Assembly: GCA_029718625.1 (NCBI GenBank)
Contig: CM056380.1
Span: 105,867,948 to 105,931,947 of the forward strand
Length of the DNA: 64,000 bases
Source: Synaphobranchus kaupii
Taxonomy: Eukaryota > Chordata > Actinopteri > Anguilliformes > Synaphobranchidae
Direction: 5' to 3'
Shown: piece by piece, positions 46,344 through 57,370 of the stretch
Numbering within the stretch: the stretch's first letter is position 1
Layout of the letters: each line of letters starts with the position of its first letter
The notes under the pieces: generated by a model
The model's database searches: none
The model's input: only the letters and a program-made list of their open reading frames with translations
Told to the model about the DNA's origin: nothing
Position numbers and translations under genes: made by a program

Positions 46344-46838
46344 TTACCCATCACTATTATCTGCACTGGCCCCCGGAGGCTTGATGATTTCCGCCTGTAA
46401 TTTGGCTATTTTTTCCTTGTTTTTAGAGATGTCAGACCTCATTTTTCTCAATATGGTCAGTACTTCCTTGTTTCCAGAGACGTCAAACCCCATTTTTCTC
46501 AGCTGTCGGTGCACCAAAAACAGGCCAAATCCCAGGCCGAGTAGGCCCAACATCATGAATCCAAACAGGTACACATCTTCCACATCTTCTATGTCCAGTA
46601 CTCCAAGACACACTACACGCCATTTGTCCCACCCATCCCTAGTGTACCCTGCCAGAAAGGTCCCATGAGGACATGAAGGCTCGCCAGTGCCCTCACGCCT
46701 GGTAGAGAATACCTTATTAATAGCGTTAAATGACCAGTTTAGAAGCTCCATCCTGAGCAGGTTGTGCGGCCGGTGTCTGATGTCTTGTGTTGCAAGATCC
46801 AGGATCATGTATAAACCGCTTACAATGTTTTTGCACAT
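46344..46838 (-). CDS. Unrecognised 164-codon ORF: one membrane segment plus a duplicated helical tail
   Basis: It starts 38 bp after the LINE RT stop codon, on the same strand. What can be seen: a mixed soluble N-terminal part (residues 1-88) with GEPSCPHGTFLAGYTRDGW; a single strongly hydrophobic segment at 90-110 (LFGFMMLGLLGLGFGLFLVH); and a charged helical tail in which LRKMGFDVSGNKEVLTI (113-129) is followed at a 17-residue offset by LRKMRSDISKNKEKIAK (130-146), ending KPPGASADNSDG. I recognise no family. It could be a third ORF of the LINE, a captured host sequence, or chance. A frame of this length is not by itself significant in 64 kb; the membrane segment, internal duplication and position make it worth testing. 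Confidence 0.35.
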   Translation of the reverse strand: MCKNIVSGLYMILDLATQDIRHRPHNLLRMELLNWSFNAINKVFSTRREGTGEPSCPHGTFLAGYTRDGWDKWRVVCLGVLDIEDVEDVYLFGFMMLGLLGLGFGLFLVHRQLRKMGFDVSGNKEVLTILRKMRSDISKNKEKIAKLQAEIIKPPGASADNSDG

Positions 46839-46876
46839 CGTGACATTGTTTTAATTTCATGATAACCCACTATTGT

Positions 46877-47398
46877 TTATATTTGGTAGTTTCCTACCAT
46901 CTTACATTTTATCCTACTCTTGAAGACCTTCAAATTCGTAGACGATTTAATCTCAACATGTAGACTGTTCCAAAGCTTAACCCCCACAATAAATAAAGAA
47001 TGACCTCTGAGTGTAGAATTTATCAATTTTTGTTTGTAAATCATGCTTCCTCTCAAGTTGTGTATGTCATCTCTCTTTAAAAACAGATCCTGTATATTTA
47101 CGGGTAAAAGACTTTTGGAGGCTAAGAATAATATTTGTAAGGTATTATACTTAATTATATCATGCAACTTGAGAAACTTTGCCTTAATGAACAAATCATT
47201 AGTGTGATCTCTATATGGGACACAATATACAACTCTCAGTGCCCTTTTTTGGAGTTTAAACAGCGGCGCTGTAGTGTCTTTGTAAGTGTGACCCCACACT
47301 TCGACACAGTAATGAAGGTGGGGTGTTATGAGTGCCGAGTAAATTGTCTTAAGTGAATGTTGATTGAGTAATTTCTGCATTTTCCACAAAATAGACAA
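46877..47398 (-). pseudogene. LINE reverse transcriptase C-terminal fragment
   Basis: An open frame of 173 codons with LKTIYSALITPHLHYCVEVW, LFKLQKRALRVVYCVPYRDH and VGVKLWNSLHVEIKSSTNLK, ending FKSRIKCKMVGNYQI. This is the region after the catalytic RT blocks in Jockey/CR1/Rex1-like LINEs. The polymerase core and endonuclease are absent, so it is a dead 3' fragment, although this part has no internal stop. Confidence 0.75.
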
Positions 47399-47415
47399 TT
47401 ATTGTCTATTTTATT

Positions 47416-48217
47416 ATTTGCACATAAGATGACGGGAGAACAGTTAATGGTATAATTGCATGCTAATCAGTTGTCTGTGTCGTTGTCTAACAGCAAATAA
47501 TAAAGTGACTTGACCACCTCCCACTGAGTTTTTACCAAGGTGCCAAGACCGGGCTTTGCTGTTGAAGCTCACTTCCTGGTCTTGTTGGGAGACGTTGCTC
47601 TCTGGCGCCAGTGCGGTTGGCTCCAGTATAGGTCTTTCAGCTCCCTTTTTCAATGCGGTCAAAATATATAGATTTTTTCCCACAAGAACATGTACTTTTT
47701 CTTCATCTAATGTCTCCCCATGTGCTGATTTGTTAAGTTACTGGGCCATTTGAACAATATTTTAATATTATGTGGACCAATCAGGGTCTGTGTCACTGAC
47801 TAGTTACTGCATGATGCAACTTGGGAGGCGGGGCTATCTTCTGCGCTTAGTGGACGACCCGGACCCAGAATCGGCCCGGACTGAATGACCATTGTGGTGC
47901 CAGGAAGGGAGTGGGGGCGCTGCCCCCTGCTGGATAGCACCAGCACTACACACAGCCAGGGGAGAAAGCTTAGGCTGATCAGCCCAATCAGCTCCTCATT
48001 TGCCTCATTAATGCACCCTAGAAAAGGGCCTGGGAGTGTTCAGTTGGGCTTTGTTGGGACTGGCTGCTGCTGCTGTGTGTTTTGGCTCTTTGGTTTTGGT
48101 GTTTTCTGGTTAATAAAAAGGCAGCATTTAATTATCCCTTTTTTGCCGTTCTCTGTCTGTTCACCACGCGATACAGCGGCCATCCTCAGCGCTGTGTCAC
48201 ACCCATATAAGGGTCCT
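47416..48217. other. No gene; possible LTR-like or other dispersed repeat at about 47880-48190
   Basis: GGGGGCGCTGCCCCCTGCTG, a run of (CTG)n and GGTTAATAAAAAGGCAGC look like the U3-R-polyA order of an LTR, but I find no matching termini or target duplication. Confidence 0.3.
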
Positions 48218-48560
48218 TGTCATGGTTTCCAAAACTGGAATGGACCCAAATGCAGGACCCGGAGTCAAACTCAGGCAAAAACCCCAGCAGGAGTGCATTT
48301 ATCACAGGTAGGAGGTAGCAGGACAAAGGAACAGGCAGGGAACTGGTGAGGGTCAGGATACGGGGTTGGCGAAACTAAGTAGGACAGGACTGGAGATGAA
48401 CTGCAGTAGTGGGTTGAATGCAAGATGGCAGGAACAGGGAAGCAGGCTGGACGGACAAACTGGAAACAAACTAGACAGGTTTAGAACAAACAAACAACGG
48501 CCGAGTAACGTCTAACATAACAGACGGAACGAACTGGCAACGAACATGACAAAGAAGACG

Positions 48561-50863
48561 ATACATATAGGGAGGAAGCAGGTGAAGTGGGAGATCAGTA
48601 ATGAGTGTGATACATATAGGGAGGAAGCAGGTGAAGTGGGAGATCAGTAATGAGTGTGATACATATAGGGAGGAAGCAGGTGAAGTGGGAGATCAGTAAT
48701 GAGTGTGATACATATAGGGAGGAAGCAGGTGAAGTGGGAGATCAGTAATGAGTGCGATACATATAGGGAGGAAGCAGGTGAAGTTGGAGATCAGTAATGA
48801 GTGTGATACATATAGGGAGGAAGCAGGTGAAGTGGGAGATCAGTAATGAGTGTGATACATATAGGGAGGAAGCAGGTGAAGTGGGAGATCAGTAATGAGT
48901 GTGATACATATAGGGAGGAAGCAGGTGAAGTGGGAGATCAGTAATGAGTGTGATACATATAGGGAGGAAGCAGGTGAAATGGGAGATCAGTAATGAGTGT
49001 GATACATATAGGGAGGAAGCAGGTGAAGTGGGAGATCAGTAATGAGTGTGATACATATAGGGAGGAAGCAGGTGAAGTGGGAGACCAGTAATGACTGTGA
49101 TACATATAGGGAGGAAGCAGGTGAAGTGGGAGATCAGTAATGAGTGTGATACATATAGGGAGGAAGCAGGTGAAGTGGGAGATCAGTAATGAGTGTGATA
49201 CATATAGGGAGGAAGCAGGTGAAGTGGGAGATCAGTAATGAGTGTGATACATATAGGGAGGAAGCAGGTGAAGTGGGAGATCAGTAATGAGTGTGATACA
49301 TATAGGGAGGAAGCAGGTGAAGTGGGAGATCAGTAATGAGTGCGATACATATAGGGCGGAAGCAGGTGAAGTGGGAGATCAGTAATGAGTGTGATACATA
49401 TAGGGAGGAAGCAGGTGAAGTGGGAGATCAGTAATGAGTGTGATACATATAGGGCGGAAGCAGGTGAAGTGGGAGATCAGTAATGAGTGTGATACATATA
49501 GGGAGGAAGCAGGTGAAATGGGAGATCAGTAATGAGTGTGATACATATAGGGAGGAAGCAGGTGAAGTGGGAGATCAGTAATGAGTGTGATACATATAGG
49601 GAGGAAGCAGGTGAAGTGGGAGATCAGTAATGAGTGCGATACATATAGGGAGGAAGCAGGTGAAGTGGGAGATCAGTAATGAGTGTGATACATATAGGGC
49701 GGAAGCAGGTGAAGTGGGAGATCAGTAATGAGTGTGATACATATAGGGAGGAAGCAGGTGAAGTGGGAGATCAGTAATGAGTGCGATACATATAGGGAGG
49801 AAGCAGGTGAAGTGGGAGATCAGTAATGAGTGTGATACATATAGGGCGGAAGCAGGTGAAGTGGGAGATCAGTAATGAGTGCGATACATATAGGGAGGAA
49901 GCAGGTGAAGTGGGAGATCAGTAATGAGTGTGATACATATAGGGCGGAAGCAGGTGAAGTGGGAGATCAGTAATGAGTGTGATACATATAGGGAGGAAGC
50001 AGGTGAAGTGGGAGATCAGTAATGAGTGCGATACATATAGGGAGGAAGCAGGTGAAGTGGGAGATCAGTAATGAGTGCGATACATATAGGGAGGAAGCAG
50101 GTGAAGTGGGAGATCAGTAATGAGTGCGATACATATAGGGAGGAAGCAGGTGAAGTGGGAGATCAGTAATGAGTGTGATACATATAGGGCGGAAGCAGGT
50201 GAAGTGGGAGATCAGTAATGAGTGTGATACATATAGGGAGGAAGCAGGTGAAGTGGGAGATCAGTAATGAGTGCGATACATATAGGGAGGAAGCAGGTGA
50301 AGTGGGAGATCAGTAATGAGTGTGATACATATAGGGAGGAAGCAGGTGAAGTGGGAGATCAGTAATGAGTGTGATACATATAGGGAGGAAGCAGGTGAAG
50401 TGGGAGATCAGTAATGAGTGTGATACATATAGGGAGGAAGCAGGTGAAGTGGGAGATCAGTAATGAGTGTGATACATATAGGGAGGAAGCAGGTGAAGTG
50501 GGAGATCAGTAATGAGTGTGATACATATAGGGAGGAAGCAGGTGAAGTGGGAGATCAGTAATGAGTGTGATACATATAGGGAGGAAGCAGGTGAAGTGGG
50601 AGATCAGTAATGAGTGTGATACATATAGGGAGGAAGCAGGTGAAGTGGGAGATCAGTAATGAGTGTGATACATATAGGGAGGAAGCAGGTGAAGTGGGAG
50701 ATCAGTAATGAGTGTGATACATATAGGGAGGAAGCAGGTGAAGTGGGAGATCAGTAATGAGTGTGATACATATAGGGAGGAAGCAGGTGAAGTGGGAGAT
50801 CAGTAATGAATGTGATACATATAGGGAGGAAGCAGGTGAAGTGGGAGATCAGTAATGAGTGCG
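48561..50863. repeat. 49-bp minisatellite, 47 copies, with a 490-bp higher-order repeat
   Basis: The unit contains ACATATAGGGAGGAAGCAGG and TGAAGTGGGAGATCAGTAAT. The GGGCGG variant occurs at 49354, 49452, 49697, 49844, 49942 and 50187. The first three are offset from the last three by exactly 490 bp (ten units). Most other units are identical, indicating recent amplification. Confidence 0.95.
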
Positions 50864-50943
50864 GGCTTGAGGAATGTAAGCGAGTGTAATGAGATAATGA
50901 GAGTGCGTGTAGAATGCAAGTGGGGAATGCAGGTGATTGGCTG

Positions 50944-51205
50944 AGAGAGTGATTGGCTGGGAGATTAAGAGAGGGGAATGAGGAAACGAGAGTGAGTGAG
51001 GAACGCGAACAGGGAAGGCGAGTGATTGGCTGGGAGATTAAGAGAGGGAAATGAGGAAACGAGAGTGAGTGAGGAACGCGAACAGGGAAGGCGAGTGATT
51101 GGCTGGGAGATTAAGAGAGGGAAATGAGGAAACGAGAGTGAGTGAGGAACGCGAACAGGGAAGGCGAGTGATTGGCTGGGAGATTAAGAGAGGGAAATGA
51201 GGAAA
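50944..51205. repeat. 73-bp tandem repeat, about 3.5 copies
   Basis: The unit contains GAGTGATTGGCTGGGAGATT and ACGAGAGTGAGTGAGGAACG. Same host element as the 49-bp array. Confidence 0.9.
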
Positions 51206-51999
51206 GGAGGAGGGAAACCACACCCAGCCAATCAGGGAAACACAAGAACATGACATGAAACAAGGGGAATAGGGAAAACACGGAGAACAATAAGGAAGTG
51301 GACTGGAAGGGGAGCTGGCGGACGTAACACTAACACTAAGCATGCTACAATTGACCCTCTGTGTTCACATTGGGCCCTATCTTACACTCGGCGTTAAGCG
51401 GCGCTAACCCAAATGCAAGCGTCTTTGCTATCTTACACCCGGCGCAGGGTTCATTATAGCCCCTAGCACTTATGTCGGTTAAATACCAAGTGATGTTGCG
51501 CCCATAGCAAGTGAACTGGGCGTGTTGGTCTTAAGATGAGGTGTGGCCAGGATTATTTTTGGCTTATTGCTATCTTGAGCCAACAGAAAGTGCTTGCGCT
51601 AAAACCACCAAAAACCTGGTCTAAAGTCATGTCGCAGTTGTTTACATGTAATTTTAACGGCGCATATAAGTGCGTCTACATAGGCATGTGCACAATGCGC
51701 GTACCCTCCTGTCTGTTACACACAGGGGCGCGCACAAGTGACATGACTAAAAATATCAAGATTACAATATGATATATTATTATTGTGTAGGCTATATAAA
51801 AAAATGCATAATAATAAAAGGGTCCATAGGTCAAAGACCACATACTTGTCCCTCAGCGAAGAGGAATGCCGCATTAAATTGCTTTCAGCCCACTCCAACA
51901 TCCAGGCGATGTGCGATGGTATGTGTAAGCAGGGCCGGATAATGGTCCCGTGAGGCCCCTGGGCACATGTCTTTTGGAGGTACCCCCTCCCCCCGCTTT

Positions 52000-54315
52000 C
52001 CTATATTGGTGTCTTTCTTGCCTTCCTCCTCCTCGCAAAATCATCCACTAGATCATCAAAATCTAGCTGTCTGACAAGGTCTGACATAAGTGACAATGAG
52101 CTCAGACGTGTTTGGCACATGCTACTCCGCAGCTAATTTTTTATTCCGCCTAAAAAGGAAAATGTCCGCTCACCCTGGCAGTTTGTCACTGGCAAAGTTA
52201 GAAAACATTGTGAAAAAAGTGCCGAAAACATTGGGGAACACTGACTGCAGATTAAGTGCCTGCAACGTCTCAAGCAATTTAGTTGGGCACTTCTCACCCT
52301 CAGTCAGACATGAAAGACTTGAAATGGATGAGTTTGTTGGCAAAGTTCATGTCCAGGTCTGATAGATATGCAGTGGAGAGTGCATTTACCTTTCCACTAT
52401 GACATCACTGTTAGACACCTGATCTGACATAAACAGAACTCCAAAGAGACCGGTCAAGCGATGCTCAAGGCACGCCACTAGCTCTCCCTCCCCTCACAGT
52501 GTCCCACCTGGCTCTGAGCTCTCATCTGAAAATGTTTTGCGTTTCCTCTGTCGCTGAAGATCGTGCTTATATGAGTGACACCTGTCACATTTAAGGCTGC
52601 CCTTTCAAAAGCCTCAAACTGGTCTCACTGTCCCGCCGCAAAATCCCTCAACGAAGACAAAAGCTGTGCTGCTCCAGAGATGTCAATGTCACTTTTCTGT
52701 AGGTGAAGGCTTGTAGTGTGGAAACGGTCAAGTATGACGTCCCAGAAATGTGCCATGAACACCATCTCTCAGGTGTCCAATTTGGCACATAGTCCAGCAG
52801 CCTCAATTCGAGTATCTGTTTTCTCATTATCATCATTGCACATACCACCGAAGGCCTCACTAATGTGGGTGTAATTTCTCCACAGTGCCTTGGTTGACTC
52901 TGCCCGAGCACTCCACTGGACAACGCTTTTAATATCAGTCTGACATCTGTCTTCCGAAAGACTTTCTTCCATCTGTGTGTGGATGAAGAGCAAAATGTGT
53001 ACAGTGACTGCAACATGTTAAAAAACCTGTCAGCCTCTGGGCTACTGCCGTCTAAGGTGTTAACACCAACTAAGTTAAGTGAATGCGCTGTGCAAGTCAC
53101 ATACTCTATCAGAGGGTTTTTTTCTGTTTCAGGTGGGCCTGTAGCCCATTGTATTTTCCTGACATGTTGCTTGCATTGTCATATGACTGACCTCTACAGT
53201 TTGAGAGGTCCAACCCAAGGCCCTCCACCATCAAAGTCCCACAGTCTGCTAAACTTTTACCAGTGTGGCTCTCAATTGGCTCAAAGCCCAGGAATCGCTC
53301 CACCATGTTCCCGCTGCTGTTAACAAACCGGAATATGAATGTCAATTGGTCCACATGTGACATGGCATCCCGAATCTCATCTGCAATTGTTTGGCGAGTT
53401 TTCTGACCCATTCAATGAGTTCTTCACATATTGTCGATGACAAATAGGACACTGTGCCACTTCCTTTTCCGCCAAACTTTTTAATATGTTCAGCTAAGAA
53501 TGGGTCAAATTGTGATAGCAATTCTAGGATGCCAAGAAAATTATGGGTTGACCCAAACCGTTCATCATCTCCCCTAAACGCAAGTCCTCTTTCACCCAAG
53601 AACTTGATCACTGCTACAACTCTTATTCAAAATGTCCCTCCAGTATTCACGTTTCCCATCAAGTTGCTGCATGAGATCTGCATCTATAGCACTGCCCTTT
53701 GTCCGCTGGAACAGAACAGTTTGCATGCAAAACAGTACACACAACCTGTTGAGGGTGAGTATAGTAGCCACTGTCTAGAAACCTTCTGCCCATTTGGCAA
53801 TATACAGTTCAGAAGTTCATTGTTGAAACTTCTAGTCTTTCCACCAAGCACTCTATCTTGGACTGAAGCTGGGTATTTTTCACTGCGGTTTTGGAAGGAG
53901 CTGCTCCTCTTTCAATAAGCACTAACTTAACAATGTCACTGGAAGTGCTTTGCCATAATGCAGGGTCAGTGACCTCATAGCACCAGGAATGGCTTGGTTG
54001 CTGATTTGATTCTTGTGAACTGCCCAACTGCTCTTGAGGTGGAAATGCAAATGATGGTTCTTGTATACCATTGGCTGTTGAGGGTTCACCTTCAAAGGAC
54101 GGCTCTGGGGGAGTGACAACATTACTGGAAACTGATCTAGTACTAGTTCCTTCCTCACAGCTGACAATAGTGCTGTCATCATTATTACTATCAGAGGGTT
54201 TTTGAAAGAAGTTGGCAATGAGTGGAACACTTTGAAGCAAAACTGTCTCTCTTGCCTCCTTTTCTTTTTTGGCTTTCCTTTTGGAAGCACCACTATTCCA
54301 ATGTTTGTGGTCCAT
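52000..54315 (-). pseudogene. hAT transposase, TTF/ZMYM-like type, broken
   Basis: Minus-strand pieces read in order: a lysine-rich start (MDHKHWNSGASKRKAKKEKE) with a long acidic/Ser-rich linker (54315-53809); a TTF-like KREYWRDILN stretch near 53650; FRGDDERFGSTHNFLGILEL and FDPFLAEHI (53611-53342); HVDQLTFIFRFV and VERFLGFEPIESHTGKSLAD plus NCRGQSYDNASNMSG (53411-53109), where hAT enzymes carry the second catalytic Asp; AHSLNLVGVN and SSSTHRWKKVF (53100-52648); and a C-terminal LDFDDLVDDFARR near 52040. Frameshifts and stops separate them, and 52090-52400 is unlike the family. Similar to ZMYM1-like proteins, but here a dead transposase. Confidence 0.8.
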
Positions 54316-55685
54316 ATTTCAGAACTAGTATGCTATTTATATGAATATATTTATAGCATATCTCAATACTTATTAAATAATAACTGAATTCATATATATT
54401 AATAATGACAACACCCTTCAAATACTGTTGTTGGAAAATACAATCAAGTGGTAGTATTTTATAGTCTACTTGTACCTAAAGGCAGCTTTGAGTAGATAAA
54501 AGCACAAAAAAATTGAAAAGCACATAAAAGAAAATAACCCTAACCCTTTAAAAAGGCTGTTAGAAAATTGTTGAAATGGCCTTTAAAAAGGCTGTTGTTT
54601 TAGAAAAAGATGAAAAAAAAGTCTGAATATATTACTGTGGCGTACCAAGCAAGAAAACAGGCATCTGTCTGTGGTTTTTCCTACCAAGAAATGTCTTATA
54701 TACGTACCTGCCTGACACAGAGATAATTGTGTTGCTTGAAATCCAAAAGATAACTTTTTTTTTCATTGGCTGAACAACTAACAAAGGTTTCTGGTAAGAA
54801 ATGACTTGGTGGAAACTATGCACGTAGGCCACACCCTATCGATGGGGAGGGGGAAAAAAGACCTCGCAAGAGCTGTCGACAATTTGCATGTCAGCGTTAG
54901 CATTATCTACTTCCGCGGATCTAAAAACAGATGGTCTATGGAAAAAATTAATGGGGTTTTCCTTAATCTTTAAGTATGGATTGGGTCTCATATATTCGTT
55001 AGTGTATGAAAAAATACAGCTTTTGGCATGTTTTTTTAATGTTTCACAAAACCGCTAGCTAATAAGCTTTCAATTAGGTTTTTATTCCCACGGCCACAGC
55101 ATCCCATGTTTTGAACTAATAGTAGTTTTGAACTAATAGCACTAATAGTTAGCTAGCTAGTAGCTTTGATTTAAGCATCATGACTATGGCATGCTGTTTT
55201 AACATTTATTCAACCCTTTCACACAGATGACCCGTGAACAAATGCCACCTAACTAACTAGTTAAGTTGTGTGCCACCTAACTAGTTAGACAGCTGAGTTT
55301 TAGGCCGATAGCTAGTTAACTAGCTGGCTTTTTAGTGCAGCTAATTTGGTTGTAAGGGCAGCTAGCTGGCAAAAATGGCAGCTAGCTAACTAATTTCTCT
55401 TAACAAGCTGAATCATATGGGGAGCTAGCTAGGGAAAATGGGCAACTAGCTAAAATAAAGGGATAGCTAGTTACGGTAAGTCCAATAACGAACGGCTTGC
55501 GGCTTGCCATAACATGACGCCCTTCAAACGGTCCTGTTATGCAGAATGAACTGACTTGTTGGTGAATATTGTATCATGTCGCAGCATATTGTAGCGTGCC
55601 AACCAGAGGCTCAGTTGTACAGAAGCACTGTACTCTCCGAGAGGCTCTCGTTTTAAGCATGCACTGTATGTACCAAGGGGCCCTG
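54316..55685. other. Non-coding part of the hAT element; CTAGCTAG-rich at 55130-55480
   Basis: A/T-rich sequence with many GCTAGC and CTAGTTAG words capable of pairing. No recognisable gene. Confidence 0.5.
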
Positions 55686-56032
55686 GTGTTACGCTCCATG
55701 TATGCACCCAGGGGCCTGGGGGCCCTATTGGTCAACTCTCACTGTAAGCACCCGGGGGCCCTAGTGGTCAGCTCACACTGTAAGAACCCAGGGGCCCGGG
55801 GGCCCTAGTGGTGAACTCACACTGTAAGCACTCAGGGGCCCCAGGGCCCTAGTTGTCAGCTCATGCTTTAAGCACAGAGGGGCCCAGTGACCCTCACACT
55901 GTAATCGCTGAGGGGCCCAGGGGTCTGGGGGCCCTCACACTGTAATCGCTGAGGGGCCCAGGGGCCTGGGGGCCTCACATTGTAGGGTCTGGGGGGCCCT
56001 AGTGGTGAGCTCACATTTTAAACACCAAGGGG
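55686..56032. repeat. Degenerate GC-rich tandem repeat, about 40-bp unit
   Basis: CACTGTAAGCACCC, GGGGCCCTAGTGGTCAGCTC and variants repeat about eight times with substitutions and indels, at the right end of the hAT element. Confidence 0.75.
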
Positions 56033-56758
56033 CCCACCTTGTCCAGTGAATTTAGCATTTATTGTTTTTCAAATAGCCTAGGCTACAGTCCCCACGATTC
56101 GCTGTGCATAAGGTTTTTTCGATAGCCTACGGTTAAAAAACGGAGATAAATGTCACCATGTTAACTGAATTTTAGCCTTATTCTTCATCCTTCATATTTT
56201 TTTTAATTACAGTGACCAGGCTTCCATACTCTCAGCTTATTAAAACCCCGCTGATTTCACCTGTTATACCATAACTAAACAAAACAATTTTAAAGAGAAC
56301 AATTCATTCACAATTCATTTTAATGCGGTCTGTTTCACCTGCTTTAAATTGCACTTGTGAAAGTGGACTTGTTTTTAAAGCATTAAGCTGCTAGTAAAAC
56401 GCGTTGTTCACATTTCCATAAGCAGGACATTTTTAAAACAAGGGAAAATATGCGTGGAATTCTGGGTTATCAACCTGCAGCTTTATTGCATTTAGTGTCA
56501 TCATTAAGGTAAAATAACGGTAGCTATTTATGTTATTAATCAATATTAGAATGCAGGTAATGAACTTCAGATGAAGCTTGAACTTCGAGAACTCCATGAA
56601 AACAGTGAATGAGATTAGGTTTAGCCCATTTGCACATTGCACCGTGCTTAGCGCCCAAAAAACACACGTCAAACTAGCAAAAGTGGACTTGGACACGCCC
56701 TAAATGCACTTTACGCCATGCGCTTAGACCAAGCGCTAAGATCGTCAAGATAGAGCCC

Positions 56759-57214
56759 ATGGTGTTTAACAGGAAAGCCAGACTCTATGCTTGCCCTTCA
56801 CATGCATGCATTGCATTATGAATTATGATATAAACACACAGAACAGTAAAACATAGGTCATAATAACATTACAACGCTGCATTAGATCGTTCTATTATAT
56901 TCATCAAAGCCAGTTGACCAAAGAATATAACCCAACACATAACCATATTTTCATGTTGCAACCAACCCCACTATATTGTGTCAGGTTTGACTCTGTTGTT
57001 CTTTTTCCTAGTGTAGGGTTCACTGAAGGTGATGTGGTTTAACACTCATCAACATGAACTGTCTTACTACAAACCAGACCAACCTTTCATGAGCAGGGTT
57101 TTTTTTAACCACAGGCTGTTCCATCATTTAGCAGGTTTCATAGAAGCCTCGTTTCCTCTTTCGCCTCACAAAACAATAGAATGCATTTGCATGCTGGGAT
57201 GGTCTTCACATATA
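56759..57214. other. No gene seen
   Basis: A/T-rich, unique-looking sequence. Confidence 0.5.
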
Positions 57215-57370
57215 GCTCAGAAAGTGGTTCAGCAGGTAGCCCAGCAAGTCACAAAACCAACTGCATTGCACAACGCATGTAGCTGAGTAAGTAGCAAAGC
57301 CAATCGCATTGCACAAACAGATAGCACCGCACAATGCAACTAGCAAAACCAGTCGCATTGTAAAACGCAT
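57215..57370. repeat. Degenerate repeats related to the 12-bp array downstream
   Basis: GTAGCAAAGCCAATCGCATT, CTAGCAAAACCAGTCGCATT and similar words repeat irregularly. They match the leader of the 58247 array (GTAGCAAAGCCATTCGCA). Confidence 0.6.

Larger units (their letters stand above)
45848..47415 (-). mobile_element. LINE 3' end (Jockey/Rex1-like group), 5'-truncated
   Basis: On the minus strand it reads the RT C-terminus (47398-46877), a 164-codon ORF (46838-46344), then a 3' UTR. The UTR holds GGCGGGACTTTGATAAGCAG, TCTGCTTTTTCCCG and CCCTTTTCGGC before an (AAATA)n and A13 tail at 45891-45848. That UTR signature is shared, from memory, by a common fish LINE group. Clade assignment is tentative. 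The 5' truncation is near 47400, next to a short palindrome. Confidence 0.7.
48218..51328. mobile_element. Unclassified interspersed element, swollen by a 49-bp array
   Basis: It starts TGTCATGGTTTCCAAAACTG and GGACCCAAATGCAGGACCCG. On the far side of the array it continues CCACACCCAGCCAATCAGG, AACATGACATGAAACAAG and GGAAGTGGACTGGAAGGGG. Flanks like these, with a degenerate CAGGTGAAGTGGGAGATCA region between, recur widely in teleosts, as I recall. No protein is encoded. The termini TGTCATGG and CGTAACA are not matched enough to classify. Confidence 0.55.
51930..56038 (-). mobile_element. hAT superfamily transposon, decayed
   Basis: It begins CAGGGCCGGATAATGG, a hAT-like terminus. It carries a zinc-finger-type hAT transposase pseudogene on the minus strand and ends in a GGGGCCC-rich region near 56036. 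I see no clean 8-bp duplication, and the right terminus is blurred by a GC-rich tandem array. Confidence 0.65.
51372..56758. mobile_element. GGGCCCTATCTT transposon, copy 2, opposite orientation, interrupted by a hAT element
   Basis: The left end, GGGCCCTATCTTACACTCGG, and the right end, GTCAAGATAGAGCCC, match the reverse complement of 31350-33291. This includes GTGTGGCCAGGAT, the CATCCAGGCGATGTGCGATG word and AATAGCCTAGGCTACAG. Homology breaks near 51925 and resumes near 56039, with about 215 bp of copy 1 missing. The intervening 4.1 kb is the hAT insertion. Confidence 0.85.

Noticed and set aside
47880..48190. A second solo LTR with poly(A) signal
   Set aside because: No matching TG...CA termini and no target duplication found; listed only as a low-confidence note.
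52090..52362. Plus-strand 90-codon frame inside the hAT element
   Set aside because: No recognisable domain, and it lies antisense within a broken transposase region. Kept only as a note in the hAT finding.
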